Below are positions 9,246 to 16,412 of a DNA stretch of 34,231 nucleotides, one piece after another (positions within the stretch are counted from its first letter, which is position 1; every line of letters begins with the position of its first letter). Below the pieces are notes generated by a model that was given only the letters and a program-made list of their open reading frames with translations, made no database searches and was not told the DNA's origin. The DNA comes from Stenotrophomonas sp. PS02298 (GTDB lineage Bacteria > Pseudomonadota > Gammaproteobacteria > Xanthomonadales > Xanthomonadaceae), in contig NZ_JASCOR010000031.1 of NCBI RefSeq assembly GCF_029959445.1, positions 1-34,231 on the forward strand, given 5' to 3'. The translations under genes were made by a program, and so were the position numbers.

Positions 9246-10094
9246 TTAGAGTCCGGTTTTGATCTTATCTGTCTTCGCCACCAGCTGCGCGGCGTACTGG
9301 GCAGGTGTCATCCCGCCGAGTGCTCTTTTTGGCCTTTCTTCGTTGTAGTCACGTCGCCAGCTTTCGATGCTGGTACGGGCATGGAGCAATGTTGGGAACC
9401 AGTGCTCGTTGAGGCATTCATCGCGTAGCCGGCCGTTGAACGACTCAACATAGGCGTTCTGATTCGGTTTCCCTGGCTCGATCAAGCGCAGGGCGATTTC
9501 CTTGTCGTGAGCCCAGGCAACCATGGCTTTTCCGCAAAATTCCTTTCCATTGTCCGTCCTGATAACCCGAGGTAGGCCGCGCTGAACTGCCAGCCTGTCC
9601 AGCACTCTGGATACTCCTTGGCCAGATATGGCTCGCTCCACTTCGATGGCAACTGCCTCATGGGTCGCATCGTCGACGATGGTCAGACACTTGATCACCC
9701 GACCCTCAGCAGTTCGATCAAATACGAAGTCCATCGACCACACTTCATTTGCAGCGGACGGCCGTATCAGCGGCTGGCGCTCACCTACTGGCACCTTCTT
9801 GCGCTTCATACGACGCACCTGCAGGCCGGCTTCCTTGTACAGGCGCTCCACCCGCTTGTAGTTCACAACAAGCCCTTGCTGCCGCAGCTTCAGATGGATC
9901 ATGCCCACACCGTAGCGTTTGTGCCGTTGCGCCAAAGCGGCGATCTGCTCACGAAGCTCGGCGTTGTTGTCGGGTCTGGGCACATATCGCAACGCGCTGG
10001 CGCTCATGCGCGCTACCGCCAGCGCTCGTCGTTCGCTCAACCCCTTCTCAACCATGCTCCGCACCAGCAGCCTGCGCACTGGTGCGGTCACCAC
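9246..10094 (-). CDS. IS3-family transposase OrfB (DDE integrase domain)
   Basis: The 282-residue frame has an N-terminal HTH_21-type region (KRYGVGMIHLKLRQQGLVVN) and the rve catalytic core. The three acidic sites are visible as WSMDFVFD, IRTDNGKEF and NAYVESFNGRLRDE, then RDYNEERPKRALGGMTP closes the domain as in the IS407 group. It has no good start of its own. It is expected to be made as an OrfAB fusion by a -1 frameshift at the slippery A-AAA-AAG at 10094-10100 (minus strand) just before the OrfA stop. It is full length with no internal stops. Confidence 0.95.
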   Translation of the reverse strand: MVTAPVRRLLVRSMVEKGLSERRALAVARMSASALRYVPRPDNNAELREQIAALAQRHKRYGVGMIHLKLRQQGLVVNYKRVERLYKEAGLQVRRMKRKKVPVGERQPLIRPSAANEVWSMDFVFDRTAEGRVIKCLTIVDDATHEAVAIEVERAISGQGVSRVLDRLAVQRGLPRVIRTDNGKEFCGKAMVAWAHDKEIALRLIEPGKPNQNAYVESFNGRLRDECLNEHWFPTLLHARTSIESWRRDYNEERPKRALGGMTPAQYAAQLVAKTDKIKTGL

Positions 10095-10369
10095 TTTTTT
10101 CGCAAGGCATCCTTGATAACGTCGTTCTCGAATACCTGCTCAGCCAGTAGCTTCTTCAGGCGCGTGTTCTCCGCTTCCAGGTCCTTCAGTCGCTTGGCAT
10201 CTGGCACGCTCATACCGCCGAACTTGCTGCGCCACAGGTAGTACGAGGCCTCGCTGAAGCCGTGCCGGCGGCAAAGATCCTTGATGGGCATGCCTGCTTC
10301 AGCCTCACGCAGGAAGCCAATGATCTGTTCTTCGGTAAAGCGCTTCTTCACGTCCAATCTCCTTGTCAT
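10088..10369 (-). CDS. IS3-family transposase OrfA (helix-turn-helix)
   Basis: The 93-residue protein contains RFTEEQIIGFLREAEAGMPI, a helix-turn-helix (LCRRHGFSEASYYLWRSKFG) and a leucine-zipper-like helix with ENTRLKKLLAEQ. It ends in KKW. This is the standard OrfA of IS407-group elements and would bind the IS ends and dimerise. The last codons CGA-AAA-AAG include the slippery heptamer that lets ribosomes shift into OrfB. The frame overlaps OrfB by seven bases and is intact. Confidence 0.95.
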   Translation of the reverse strand: MTRRLDVKKRFTEEQIIGFLREAEAGMPIKDLCRRHGFSEASYYLWRSKFGGMSVPDAKRLKDLEAENTRLKKLLAEQVFENDVIKDALRKKW

Positions 10370-10418
10370 TGAGGATTGGACTCCAAACCGTTGTGCTACT
10401 CAATCTTGGGGGGACGTC

Positions 10419-11406
10419 GCCGGAACAGCACACCGTGCGGCAGAATGCAGGCGCCCTTGCCGTTGGCCTTGAGGCTGCGAATGATGTGCAGCAGATAGGC
10501 GTAATCACCCTGCTTTGCCGGCGGCACGCCCCAAGCAAAGCGCTGGAAGGGGTCAGCGTCTGGTGTCAGCCCCGTGCTCCAGGCCTTGTCCGAAAACGGC
10601 GGATTGGCGACCACATAGTCGAAGGTCTTGAGCCGCTCGCCATCCTTGAACTTCGGATCGGCCAAGGTATTGCCCGACTGCACGGATCCATCCGGGAAGT
10701 CGTGAAGGATCATGTTCATGCGGGCCAGACCGGCGGTGGTGGCCGAGACTTCCTGCCCGTAGAGGGTGATCTGCTTGCCCGCTGAAGCGGCCACCTTCAG
10801 CAACAACGAGCCGGAGCCGCAGGTGGGGTCATAGGCGGTGGTCTGGCGTTTGGTGTTATGTGGACCTATGCCAATCAACTTGGCGATGGTGCTGCTGACT
10901 TCAGCCGGGGTGTAGAACTGGCCTTTGCTCTTTCCCGAATCCTGGGCGAAGTGGCGCATCAGGTATTCGTAGGCATCACCAAGGATGTCGTCGTGCTCGG
11001 CGCGGTTGTCAGAGAAGTTCAGTGCCGGGTTTTCGAAGATGGCAACCAGGTTGGTCAACTTGTCCTGGCGCTCCTTGCCTTCGCCCAGTTTTTTGGGGTC
11101 GTCGAAGTCGGGGAAGTCACTGTACGAAAGACTGTTGCTATTTGCCTCGATCAACGGCTGAATGATCCGGGTGTTGATTCGCTCCCCGATATCAGGCTTG
11201 CCCTTGAAGGCCACCATGTCGGCAAAGCTGGCCCCGGCCGGAATGATCAGGGGCGCCAGATCGTCGCCAGCGTACTTGTCGCTGACGTACTTGATGAACA
11301 GCATGAACAGCACGTAGTCCTTGTACTCGGACGGTTCCATGCCGCCGCGCAGTTCATCGCAGGAAGCCCAGAGGGTGGAATAAAGGTTGGATTTTTTTAT
11401 GGGCAT
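10419..11406 (-). pseudogene. hsdM: HsdM, N-terminal part (5' half of IS-interrupted hsdM)
   Basis: This is the first 329 codons of the type I adenine methyltransferase. It starts MPIKKSNLYSTLWASCDELR with the HsdM_N helical domain, then the N6-methylase domain with QFYTPAEV, the S-adenosylmethionine motif DPTCGSGS (193-200) and the catalytic NPPF (268-271). The frame then enters the IS and ends after six foreign residues (RPPKIE; stop at 10396-10398). Both motifs are kept, but the rest of the catalytic fold and the C-terminal region that docks on HsdS are lost, so this 336-residue product is probably inactive. Only about 25 bases separate its ATG from a hairpin upstream, so the promoter position is unclear. 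Confidence 0.95.
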
Positions 11407-11431
11407 GGTTAGTCAAGGCTGGAATAGCAAA

Positions 11432-11452
11432 GCCCGCCTTGTAGGGGCGGGC
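11432..11452 (-). terminator. Hairpin, likely intrinsic terminator, just upstream of hsdM
   Basis: A perfect 7-bp GC stem (GCCCGCC / GGCGGGC) with a 7-base loop is followed on the minus strand by TTTGC. It lies about 24 bases after the stop of the truncated frame at 11476-11655 and about 25 bases before the hsdM ATG. It fits as the terminator of that older gene; the T-run is short, so termination may be partial. Confidence 0.55.
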
Positions 11453-11475
11453 CAATCTGATGCAGTGCGGGAATG

Positions 11476-11655
11476 TCAGGCCGTCACCGTCACAAGCGCG
11501 GGCTCCAAGGATGCTATGACGAACTGTTTTTTGCCATTGCCAACGCTGCGCCGTTGGGCCCCAGTGGCCAAGTAGCGCGTGGTCTCCCAGTAATCGAGCC
11601 GGGCCAAGCCCGGTAGGAACAGTTGTTCGAAGAACTGGCGTGGCTCCAACGGTTC
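11476..11655 (-). pseudogene. 3' remnant of an unidentified gene, lacking its start
   Basis: A 59-codon minus-strand frame begins right after an in-frame TAA and has no start codon or ribosome binding site. It encodes a protein-like C-terminus with EPLEPRQFFEQLFLPGLARL, DYWETTRYLATGAQRRSV and NGKKQFVIASLEPA, and stops 24 bases before a terminator hairpin. The mix of residues looks like a real protein tail rather than chance. Upstream it joins IS-derived sequence. I do not recognise the family. Confidence 0.5.
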
Positions 11656-11671
11656 TTAGACAGAGAGCTCG

Positions 11672-11911
11672 CTATGCAGGCGTTGCCACCTGCGTGCAGC
11701 GCTTGTTCAGCTCTTGGACGCTCAACCACCGAACTGCCGGGAAGGCCCGCTGCACACCCGAAGCTTCCATGTCGCCATACCTGGACTTCCAGACGTGGTA
11801 AGTCGCATCGGAAATAACAAGCTCACGGCAGACATCCTTGACCTGCTTTCCAGCCTCAACCTGTTTCAAGGTCGTAACGATCTGATTTCAGGTGAATTTT
11901 CTCTTGGGCAT
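11672..11911 (-). pseudogene. Decayed IS3-family OrfA
   Basis: From an ATG at 11911 the frame reads MPKRKFT, then a stop (TGA), then NQIVTTLKQVEAGKQVKDVC and RELVISDATYHVWKSRYGDM. This is an IS3-type OrfA with its helix-turn-helix. After about residue 60 the protein loses family resemblance and ends early at 11672. The internal stop and the missing zipper helix mark it as a dead transposase piece. It differs clearly from the intact OrfA in the hsdM element. Confidence 0.8.
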
Positions 11912-12059
11912 CCGTGGCATCCGTGGGGCTGGTTTGCCCGGAGACCTCCAAGAATGCCAGGACCAAGCTTACCGGCAGGCACACTTGGAGCTGCCGCGGC
12001 GGCCATGTACCGTGCCAATTCCAACCCGGCCCGCCACCGCTGGGACTCTTTTGGGACAA

Positions 12060-12265
12060 GCTGCGACTCAGGGCCAGTCGCTCCAGAGCACCTGGCACAC
12101 CGACTCCCAAGGTAGCTCCTTCGACCTCGATAGCCACGGCTTCGTGGGTCACGTCATTGACGATCGTCAGACGATTGATTACCCGACCCTCGGCGGGCCG
12201 GCCGAGAACGAAGTCCATCGACCATGCTGGGCTGGCAGCAGTCGGCCGCAACAGCGGCGGCTCAC
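12060..12265 (-). pseudogene. Decayed IS3-family OrfB fragment (part of the integrase core)
   Basis: The minus-strand frame contains AWSMDFVLGRPAEGRVINRL, TIVNDVTHEAVAIEVEG and ALERLALSR. This matches the first third of the rve core of the intact OrfB in the window (WSMDFVFDRTAEGRVIKCLT) with many changes. The match starts and stops without proper ends, and the other catalytic residues are absent. It lies upstream of the OrfA remnant rather than after it, so at least one rearrangement or two separate elements are implied. Confidence 0.75.
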
Positions 12266-12427
12266 GGCGTAGTCTCTGTGGTGTCGGATCCGAAGATCTG
12301 TCACAAGACGCGCTTGGCACCTGCGAATTCTCAGAAAAAGCAGCCGAGAATATTGTGGAGTATCAAACAACTAGCGATCTTGGCTCCAAAAATACCAGCA
12401 CTTGTTGAGGACAGCCCCCAAAAAACC

Positions 12428-12448
12428 AGAGGATCCTGAGAATCCTCT
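12428..12448 (-). terminator. Probable intrinsic terminator of tRNA-Arg
   Basis: The 7-bp stem AGAGGAT / ATCCTCT with a 7-base loop is followed on the minus strand by GGTTTTTTGG. It lies about 45 bases past the 3' end of the tRNA, in the right direction to end its transcript. Confidence 0.6.
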
Positions 12449-12491
12449 CAGCAAGCCGTTGTGGGGCCAAGGCCAAACCTGGACTTCAATC

Positions 12492-12568
12492 TGGCGCGCC
12501 CGGAGGGATTCGAACCCCCGACCAATGGCTTCGGAAGCCACTACTCTATCCGGCTGAGCTACGGGCGC
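12492..12568 (-). tRNA. tRNA-Arg (anticodon CCG)
   Basis: The 77-base cloverleaf has the acceptor stem GCGCCCG / CGGGCGC, a D arm with AGCTCAGCCGGATAGAG, anticodon loop CTTCCGAAG (anticodon CCG, reading CGG), and a T arm with GGTTCGAATCC. The 3' CCA is encoded. The gene points its 3' end at the accessory region on the left, the usual arrangement for integration of mobile islands into tRNA genes. No integrase and no second copy of the tRNA end were found in the window. Confidence 0.97.
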
Positions 12569-12695
12569 ATTGTGCTCCGGCCGGCTGAGCCGGGCGGACG
12601 CGCATTCTAACGGCAAAAGCGGCCGCAGGTCTGCCCCCACCTTTGGATTGCTGTAGTTGGGCGGGAAAAACCTGCCCAGCTGGTAACCTTTGCAC

Positions 12696-13589
12696 ATGAG
12701 CCGTCTCCCAACTACACCGTCCACCGCAGCTGGCACTTCGCGGTTCGGGCACTACTGGAAATTGATGCGCGCCGACCGCCCGATCGGCACCTTGCTGCTG
12801 CTGTGGCCCACCTGGTGGGCGCTGTGGCTGGCCGCTGATGGCCTGCCGCCGCTGTGGATACTGTTCGTGTTCAGCGCCGGCGTCTGGCTGACCCGCTCGG
12901 CCGGCTGCGTGATCAATGACTACGCCGACCGCTGGCTGGACCCGCACGTCAAACGCACCAAGGACCGGCCACTGGCCACCGGCGCAATCTCCGGCCGCGC
13001 GGCGCTGGTGCTGTTCGCCGGCTTGATGCTGGTCGCATTCGCGCTGGTCCTGACCCTGAACGCCTTGACCATAGCGCTGAGCTTCATCGGCGTGTTCCTG
13101 GCCGCCAGCTATCCCTACCTGAAGCGCTACACGCATCTACCGCAGGTATACCTGGGCATGGCCTTCGGCTGGGGCATCCCGATGGCCTTCGCCGCCATCC
13201 AGGGCGAGGTCCCGCCGCTGGGCTGGGTGCTGTACGCCGCCAATATCCTCTGGTCCACCGCCTATGACACCTGGTACGCCATGGTCGACCGCGACGATGA
13301 CCTGAAGGTCGGTTCGCATTCCACCGCCATCCTGTTCGGCGATCTGGACCTGGTCATCCAGGGCATCCTGTACGCACTGTTCTTCGCTGCGATGGCGCTG
13401 GTCGGACACCGCGCGGGTCTGGGCTGGGCGTACTGGGCCGGCATCGGCGTGGCGATGGCGCTGGTGGTGTATGAGTTCTGGCTATGCCGCGACCGCGAGC
13501 GCGAGCCTTGCTTCAAGGCCTTCCTGCACAACAACTGGGTCGGCGCGGTGTTGTTTGCCGGCATCGTCGCCAGCCAGTATCTGGATTGA
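12696..13589 (+). CDS. ubiA: 4-hydroxybenzoate polyprenyltransferase UbiA
   Basis: The 297-residue integral membrane enzyme attaches the polyprenyl chain to 4-hydroxybenzoate in ubiquinone synthesis. The first aspartate-rich motif is NDYADRWLD (74-82), followed by [14 protein letters not shown]; the second is [13 protein letters not shown] near residue 195. Several hydrophobic helices alternate with these loops, as in the UbiA superfamily. I chose the ATG at 12696; a TTG two codons upstream extends the frame but is less likely. No strong ribosome binding site is visible. A strong terminator follows at once, so the gene is probably transcribed alone. Confidence 0.97.
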   Translation: MSRLPTTPSTAAGTSRFGHYWKLMRADRPIGTLLLLWPTWWALWLAADGLPPLWILFVFSAGVWLTRSAGCVINDYADRWLDPHVKRTKDRPLATGAISGRAALVLFAGLMLVAFALVLTLNALTIALSFIGVFLAASYPYLKRYTHLPQVYLGMAFGWGIPMAFAAIQGEVPPLGWVLYAANILWSTAYDTWYAMVDRDDDLKVGSHSTAILFGDLDLVIQGILYALFFAAMALVGHRAGLGWAYWAGIGVAMALVVYEFWLCRDREREPCFKAFLHNNWVGAVLFAGIVASQYLD

Positions 13590-13591
13590 AG

Positions 13592-13616
13592 AAACGGCCC
13601 GCAGTGCGGGCCGTTT
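13592..13616 (+). terminator. Intrinsic terminator after ubiA
   Basis: A perfect 11-bp stem (AAACGGCCCGC / GCGGGCCGTTT) with a three-base loop AGT is followed by CGCTTT. It begins three bases after the ubiA stop codon. The A/T tails on both sides may let it act in both directions. Confidence 0.88.
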
Positions 13617-13624
13617 CGCTTTAG

Positions 13625-13740
13625 GTAGAGCCGAGCCATGCTCGGCTGAAGCATTGCCGGGAAAGCCCTGCCGAGCATGGCTCGGCACTACCGTTGGGGC
13701 ATTGCCGGTGAAGCCTCTGCCGAGCATGGCTCGGCACTAC
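13625..13740. repeat. Three SMAG/GTAG-type palindromic repeats
   Basis: One copy is forward (13625-13647, GTAGAGCCGAGCCATGCTCG) and two are inverted (13670-13691 and 13718-13740, ending GGCTCGGCACTAC). Each can fold into a hairpin around gccgagCATGctcggc. Between copies the spacer contains gcattgccgg twice. From memory these match the REP-like elements of Stenotrophomonas. Confidence 0.9.
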
Positions 13741-13747
13741 GCTTCTG

Positions 13748-13790
13748 CCCCCTCCCTTTCGCGGAGCGAAGGGGAGGGTTGGGGAGGGGT
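13748..13790 (+). repeat. Copy of a CCCCTCCC...GGGGAGGG imperfect inverted repeat
   Basis: The sequence begins CCCCCTCCCTTTCGCGGAGC, and GGGGAGGGTTGGGGAGGGG closes it. The arms are partly complementary. Related copies occur at 19469, 24375, 24459, 32644 and 32704. Confidence 0.8.
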
Positions 13791-13795
13791 AAGCG

Positions 13796-14377
13796 TTACA
13801 TCGCGCCGATGGACTTGCCCATCGAACGCAGGCGGAACGCTGCAATTATCTGCAGCACGCCGTAGATCAAGGCCAGCACACCAATCCACAGCGAGGTCAC
13901 CGCCAGGCCGGCAATCGGGTTGAGTGCGAACATCACGCCCAATGCCACCGCCAGCAGGCCGCTGACAATTAGCATCCACTCGCCACTGATCTGCTTGCGC
14001 ACGCGGATGGCAAACACGATGCGGTAGATGCCGCCAACCACCAGCCAGGCGGCCAGGAACAGCAGCAGTACGCTCGCCGTTGCCAGCGGATTGATCACCG
14101 CCAGCACGCCAAAGGCGATGGAAGCCAGCGCATAGAACAGCGCCCAACCGCGCGAGACCGGTGCCGAGCCGCTGAAGGCCGAGACCAGCACCACCACGCC
14201 TTCAACAATGGCCATGATGCCCAGCCACCACGCCAGGACAGCTGCGGTGCGCACCGGCGCCATCACCGCCAGCACGCCGAATATCACCGCAAACAGTCCG
14301 AACAGCAGCAGCACCCACCAGTTGCGCGTCAATGTGCCAAACAGCGATCCAGCAGGAAAACCCGGGGAAGCACCCAT
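13796..14377 (-). CDS. HdeD-family (DUF308) membrane protein
   Basis: The 193-residue protein is almost entirely hydrophobic, with about six predicted transmembrane helices. The first includes NWWVLLLFGLFAVIFGVLAV, and the repeated GV-hydrophobic-NP pattern (AVINPLATASVLL, FALNPIAGLAV) is typical of DUF308/HdeD proteins. E. coli HdeD is linked to acid resistance at high cell density; the role here is unknown. It faces ubiA tail to tail, with repeats between the two. The start lies 30 bases inside a fairly AT-richer gap that probably holds its promoter. Confidence 0.88.
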   Translation of the reverse strand: MGASPGFPAGSLFGTLTRNWWVLLLFGLFAVIFGVLAVMAPVRTAAVLAWWLGIMAIVEGVVVLVSAFSGSAPVSRGWALFYALASIAFGVLAVINPLATASVLLLFLAAWLVVGGIYRIVFAIRVRKQISGEWMLIVSGLLAVALGVMFALNPIAGLAVTSLWIGVLALIYGVLQIIAAFRLRSMGKSIGAM

Positions 14378-14518
14378 GTCTGTCTCCTCATGTTGAACAG
14401 GTGTAAAGGCCTTTCAATCCCAGTCTAGGCCCATAGCCGTAGTCATGGCATGTAGAGATGACATCCGGTATTTCAAGCCAGTTGCAACGCAGGCGCGGCT
14501 TTGCAGGCACACCAGCGC

Positions 14519-15220
14519 TCACGGCACCCGCGCACAGACCCAGGCATCCACCCGCTGCACACCGGCGCGATGCAGTGTGAGCGCTGCCGCATGCAAGGTG
14601 GCACCGGTGGTCATCACGTCATCCAGCAGCACCACATGTGCCGGCAACTGCCCCACTGCAATGAAGGCACCACGCAGATTGCGTTTGCGCTCCACCGCAT
14701 CCAGCTCCGATTGTGGCTGGGTGGAACGGCGCCGATGCAGGCCCCGGCACAGCGGTAGCTGCAGCGCGCGCGCCAGCGGCTTGGCCAGCTCCCAGGTCTG
14801 GTCATAGCCGCGCTGACGCAGCCGCGACAGATGCAGCGGCACCGGCACGATCGCCTGCGGGCGCTCGGCAGCGCCCAATGCATCCAGCATCAGCGCTGAC
14901 AGCAGGCGCCCAGCGCTGAGATCATGGTGAAACTTGAAGCGCCGTAGCAGGCCATCGATCGGCGCGTTGTAGGTAAATGCCGCCTGCACTGCCTGCAAGG
15001 GCGAGCGTGAGCGCTGGCAGGCACCGCACAGCCCATCAGCGTCGCTGGCTGGCAACGGCAGCGCACAACGCCGGCAAGCGGCGTGTTGCCAAGGCAATCC
15101 GGCGCCGCAGGCCAGGCACAGGTCCCGCCCCGGCATACCGTCCTCCCCGCAGACCAGGCAGCGCGGCGGGAACAGCAAGGCCGATAGCCGACCCCCGACC
15201 CTGTAAACCAGACTCTTCAT
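14519..15220 (-). CDS. comF: ComF family phosphoribosyltransferase-like protein
   Basis: The 233-residue protein resembles ComF/GntX, used in DNA uptake in naturally competent bacteria. The N-terminal region has paired cysteines as in a double zinc finger (C21, C24, C35, C38, C49, C52, C65, C68). The phosphoribosyltransferase-like fold follows, with VPVPLHLSRLRQRGYDQT and the PRPP-loop motif VVLLDDVMTTGATLHAAA near the end. I chose the ATG at 15220 (MKSLVYRVGG) over an upstream start at 15277, which would run through the bioB promoter. The first codons contain one half of a BirA-like operator, so comF and bioB may share control. Confidence 0.9.
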   Translation of the reverse strand: MKSLVYRVGGRLSALLFPPRCLVCGEDGMPGRDLCLACGAGLPWQHAACRRCALPLPASDADGLCGACQRSRSPLQAVQAAFTYNAPIDGLLRRFKFHHDLSAGRLLSALMLDALGAAERPQAIVPVPLHLSRLRQRGYDQTWELAKPLARALQLPLCRGLHRRRSTQPQSELDAVERKRNLRGAFIAVGQLPAHVVLLDDVMTTGATLHAAALTLHRAGVQRVDAWVCARVP

Positions 15221-15233
15221 TTGATGGTTGACA
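15202..15233 (+). promoter_or_regulatory. BirA-type biotin operator overlapping the bioB promoter
   Basis: The inverted repeat TGTAAACC (15202-15209) and GGTTGACA (15226-15233) is separated by 16 bases. It is close to the known BirA box, TTGTAAACC - about 14-16 bases - GGTTTACAA. The right half coincides with a perfect -35 hexamer TTGACA (15228-15233); a weak -10 (CAGACT, 15251-15256) lies 17 bases on. Repression of bioB by biotinyl-BirA would follow. The left half lies inside the comF coding sequence. Confidence 0.72.
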
Positions 15234-15293
15234 GCAATGTGTATGCTGACCAGACTGCGCCGCTTCCATCGCCCCATCTGTCAGGTAACACCG

Positions 15294-16322
15294 ATGTCCA
15301 CCGTCATCCGCCACGACTGGAAGCGCGAAGAGCTGCTGTCCCTGCTCGATCTGCCCTTCCCCGAGCTGCTGCACCGCGCAGCCAGCGTGCATCGCCAACA
15401 CTTCGATCCGGCGCAGGTACAGGTCTCCACCCTGCTCTCGGTCAAGACCGGCGGTTGCCCGGAAGACTGCGCCTACTGCCCGCAGGCCCAGCGCTATGAC
15501 ACCGGCGTGGACGCGCAGAAGCTGATGGACACCGACAGCGTGGTGGCCCGTGCCCGCGCCGCCAAGCAGGCCGGTGCCTCGCGCTTCTGCATGGGTGCGG
15601 CCTGGCGCTCGCCCAAGGACCGCGACATCCCCAAGGTCGCGGCGATGATCCGCGAGGTGAAGTCGCTGGGCCTGGAGACCTGCGCCACCCTGGGCATGCT
15701 CGAGGGCCACCAGGCGCAGGCGCTGAAGGACGCCGGGCTGGACTACTACAACCACAATCTGGACACCGCGCCGGATTACTACGATTCCATCATCCATACC
15801 CGCCAGTACCAGGATCGCCTGGACACGCTGGAACACGTGCGCAACGCCGGCATGAAGACCTGCTGCGGCGGCATCGTCGGCATGGGTGAAACCCGCGAGC
15901 ACCGCGCCGGCCTGCTGCAGGCGCTGGCCAACCTGCCGGCGCACCCGGACTCGGTGCCGATCAACCGCCTGGTGCAGGTCGCCGGTACCCCGTTGCACGG
16001 CAGCGCCGAGCTGGACCCGTTCGAGTTCGTGCGCATGATCGCCGTGGCCCGCATCGTGATGCCGCGCTCGATGGTGCGGCTGTCGGCCGGCCGCGAGAGC
16101 ATGAGCGATGAGCTGCAGGCGCTGTGCTTCCTGGCTGGCGCCAACTCCATCTTCTACGGCGAAAAGCTGCTGACCACCGGCAACCCGGACACCGAGCGCG
16201 ACCAGGCCCTGTTCGCCCGCCTCGGCATCAGCCCGATGCAGGTACATGTGGACGCCGACGAGCACGACCACCCCGGTACCGTGCACCTGGATATCGCCCC
16301 GCTCTGCGCCCGCAGCGCCTGA
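15294..16322 (+). CDS. bioB: Biotin synthase BioB
   Basis: The 342-residue radical-SAM enzyme converts dethiobiotin to biotin by inserting sulfur, using a [4Fe-4S] and a [2Fe-2S] cluster. The radical-SAM cysteines are seen in [14 protein letters not shown] (C55, C59, C62). Other hallmarks are [41 protein letters not shown] and [16 protein letters not shown]. The ATG at 15294 has AGG eight bases upstream; longer in-frame starts would overlap the operator. It opens the bioB-bioF-bioH-bioC cluster and is divergent from comF. Confidence 0.98.
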   Translation: MSTVIRHDWKREELLSLLDLPFPELLHRAASVHRQHFDPAQVQVSTLLSVKTGGCPEDCAYCPQAQRYDTGVDAQKLMDTDSVVARARAAKQAGASRFCMGAAWRSPKDRDIPKVAAMIREVKSLGLETCATLGMLEGHQAQALKDAGLDYYNHNLDTAPDYYDSIIHTRQYQDRLDTLEHVRNAGMKTCCGGIVGMGETREHRAGLLQALANLPAHPDSVPINRLVQVAGTPLHGSAELDPFEFVRMIAVARIVMPRSMVRLSAGRESMSDELQALCFLAGANSIFYGEKLLTTGNPDTERDQALFARLGISPMQVHVDADEHDHPGTVHLDIAPLCARSA

Positions 16323-16328
16323 GCCCAC

Positions 16329-16351
16329 CGGCGCCCCGCACCGGGGCGCCG
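16329..16351 (+). terminator. Strong hairpin between bioB and bioF
   Basis: A perfect 10-bp stem (CGGCGCCCCG / CGGGGCGCCG) with loop CAC starts seven bases after the bioB stop. Only CTT follows, not a real T-run. It may attenuate transcription into bioF or protect the bioB message rather than fully terminate. Confidence 0.5.
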
Positions 16352-16412
16352 CTTGGGGCATTCTTACAGGCAACCGGGTACGCTAGCCGCCCGCTTGACC
16401 ATGAACCTTGCC

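Larger units (their letters stand above)
9215..10418 (-). mobile_element. IS3-family (IS407-like) insertion sequence inside hsdM
   Basis: The element is about 1204 bases long with terminal inverted repeats: GACGTCCCCCC at the left end and its complement at the right, with TGAGTAG conserved further in. It carries orfA and orfB in the order and reading relationship of IS3-family elements. The flanks share GCC (9212-9214 and 10419-10421). Because the element ends are ambiguous by one base each way, the duplication could also be read as CGCCG (5 bp) with an element of 1202 bases. Removing the element and one GCC restores an open hsdM frame (VLFRR-GNAEAA). Both open frames are intact, so it may still be active. 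Confidence 0.93.

Noticed and set aside
11885..11935. Tandem CATCCGTGG repeat near the OrfA remnant as a possible attachment site
   Set aside because: Only two 9-base copies are present, with no partner elsewhere in the window; chance is sufficient.
12060..12265. Idea that the OrfB remnant is a second copy of the IS in hsdM
   Set aside because: The two share a protein family and some identical stretches but differ at many positions, so they are different elements.
15036..16373. Minus-strand frame of 445 codons opposite bioB and the start of comF
   Set aside because: It is antisense to bioB and partly overlaps comF in another frame; it carries no recognisable domain.
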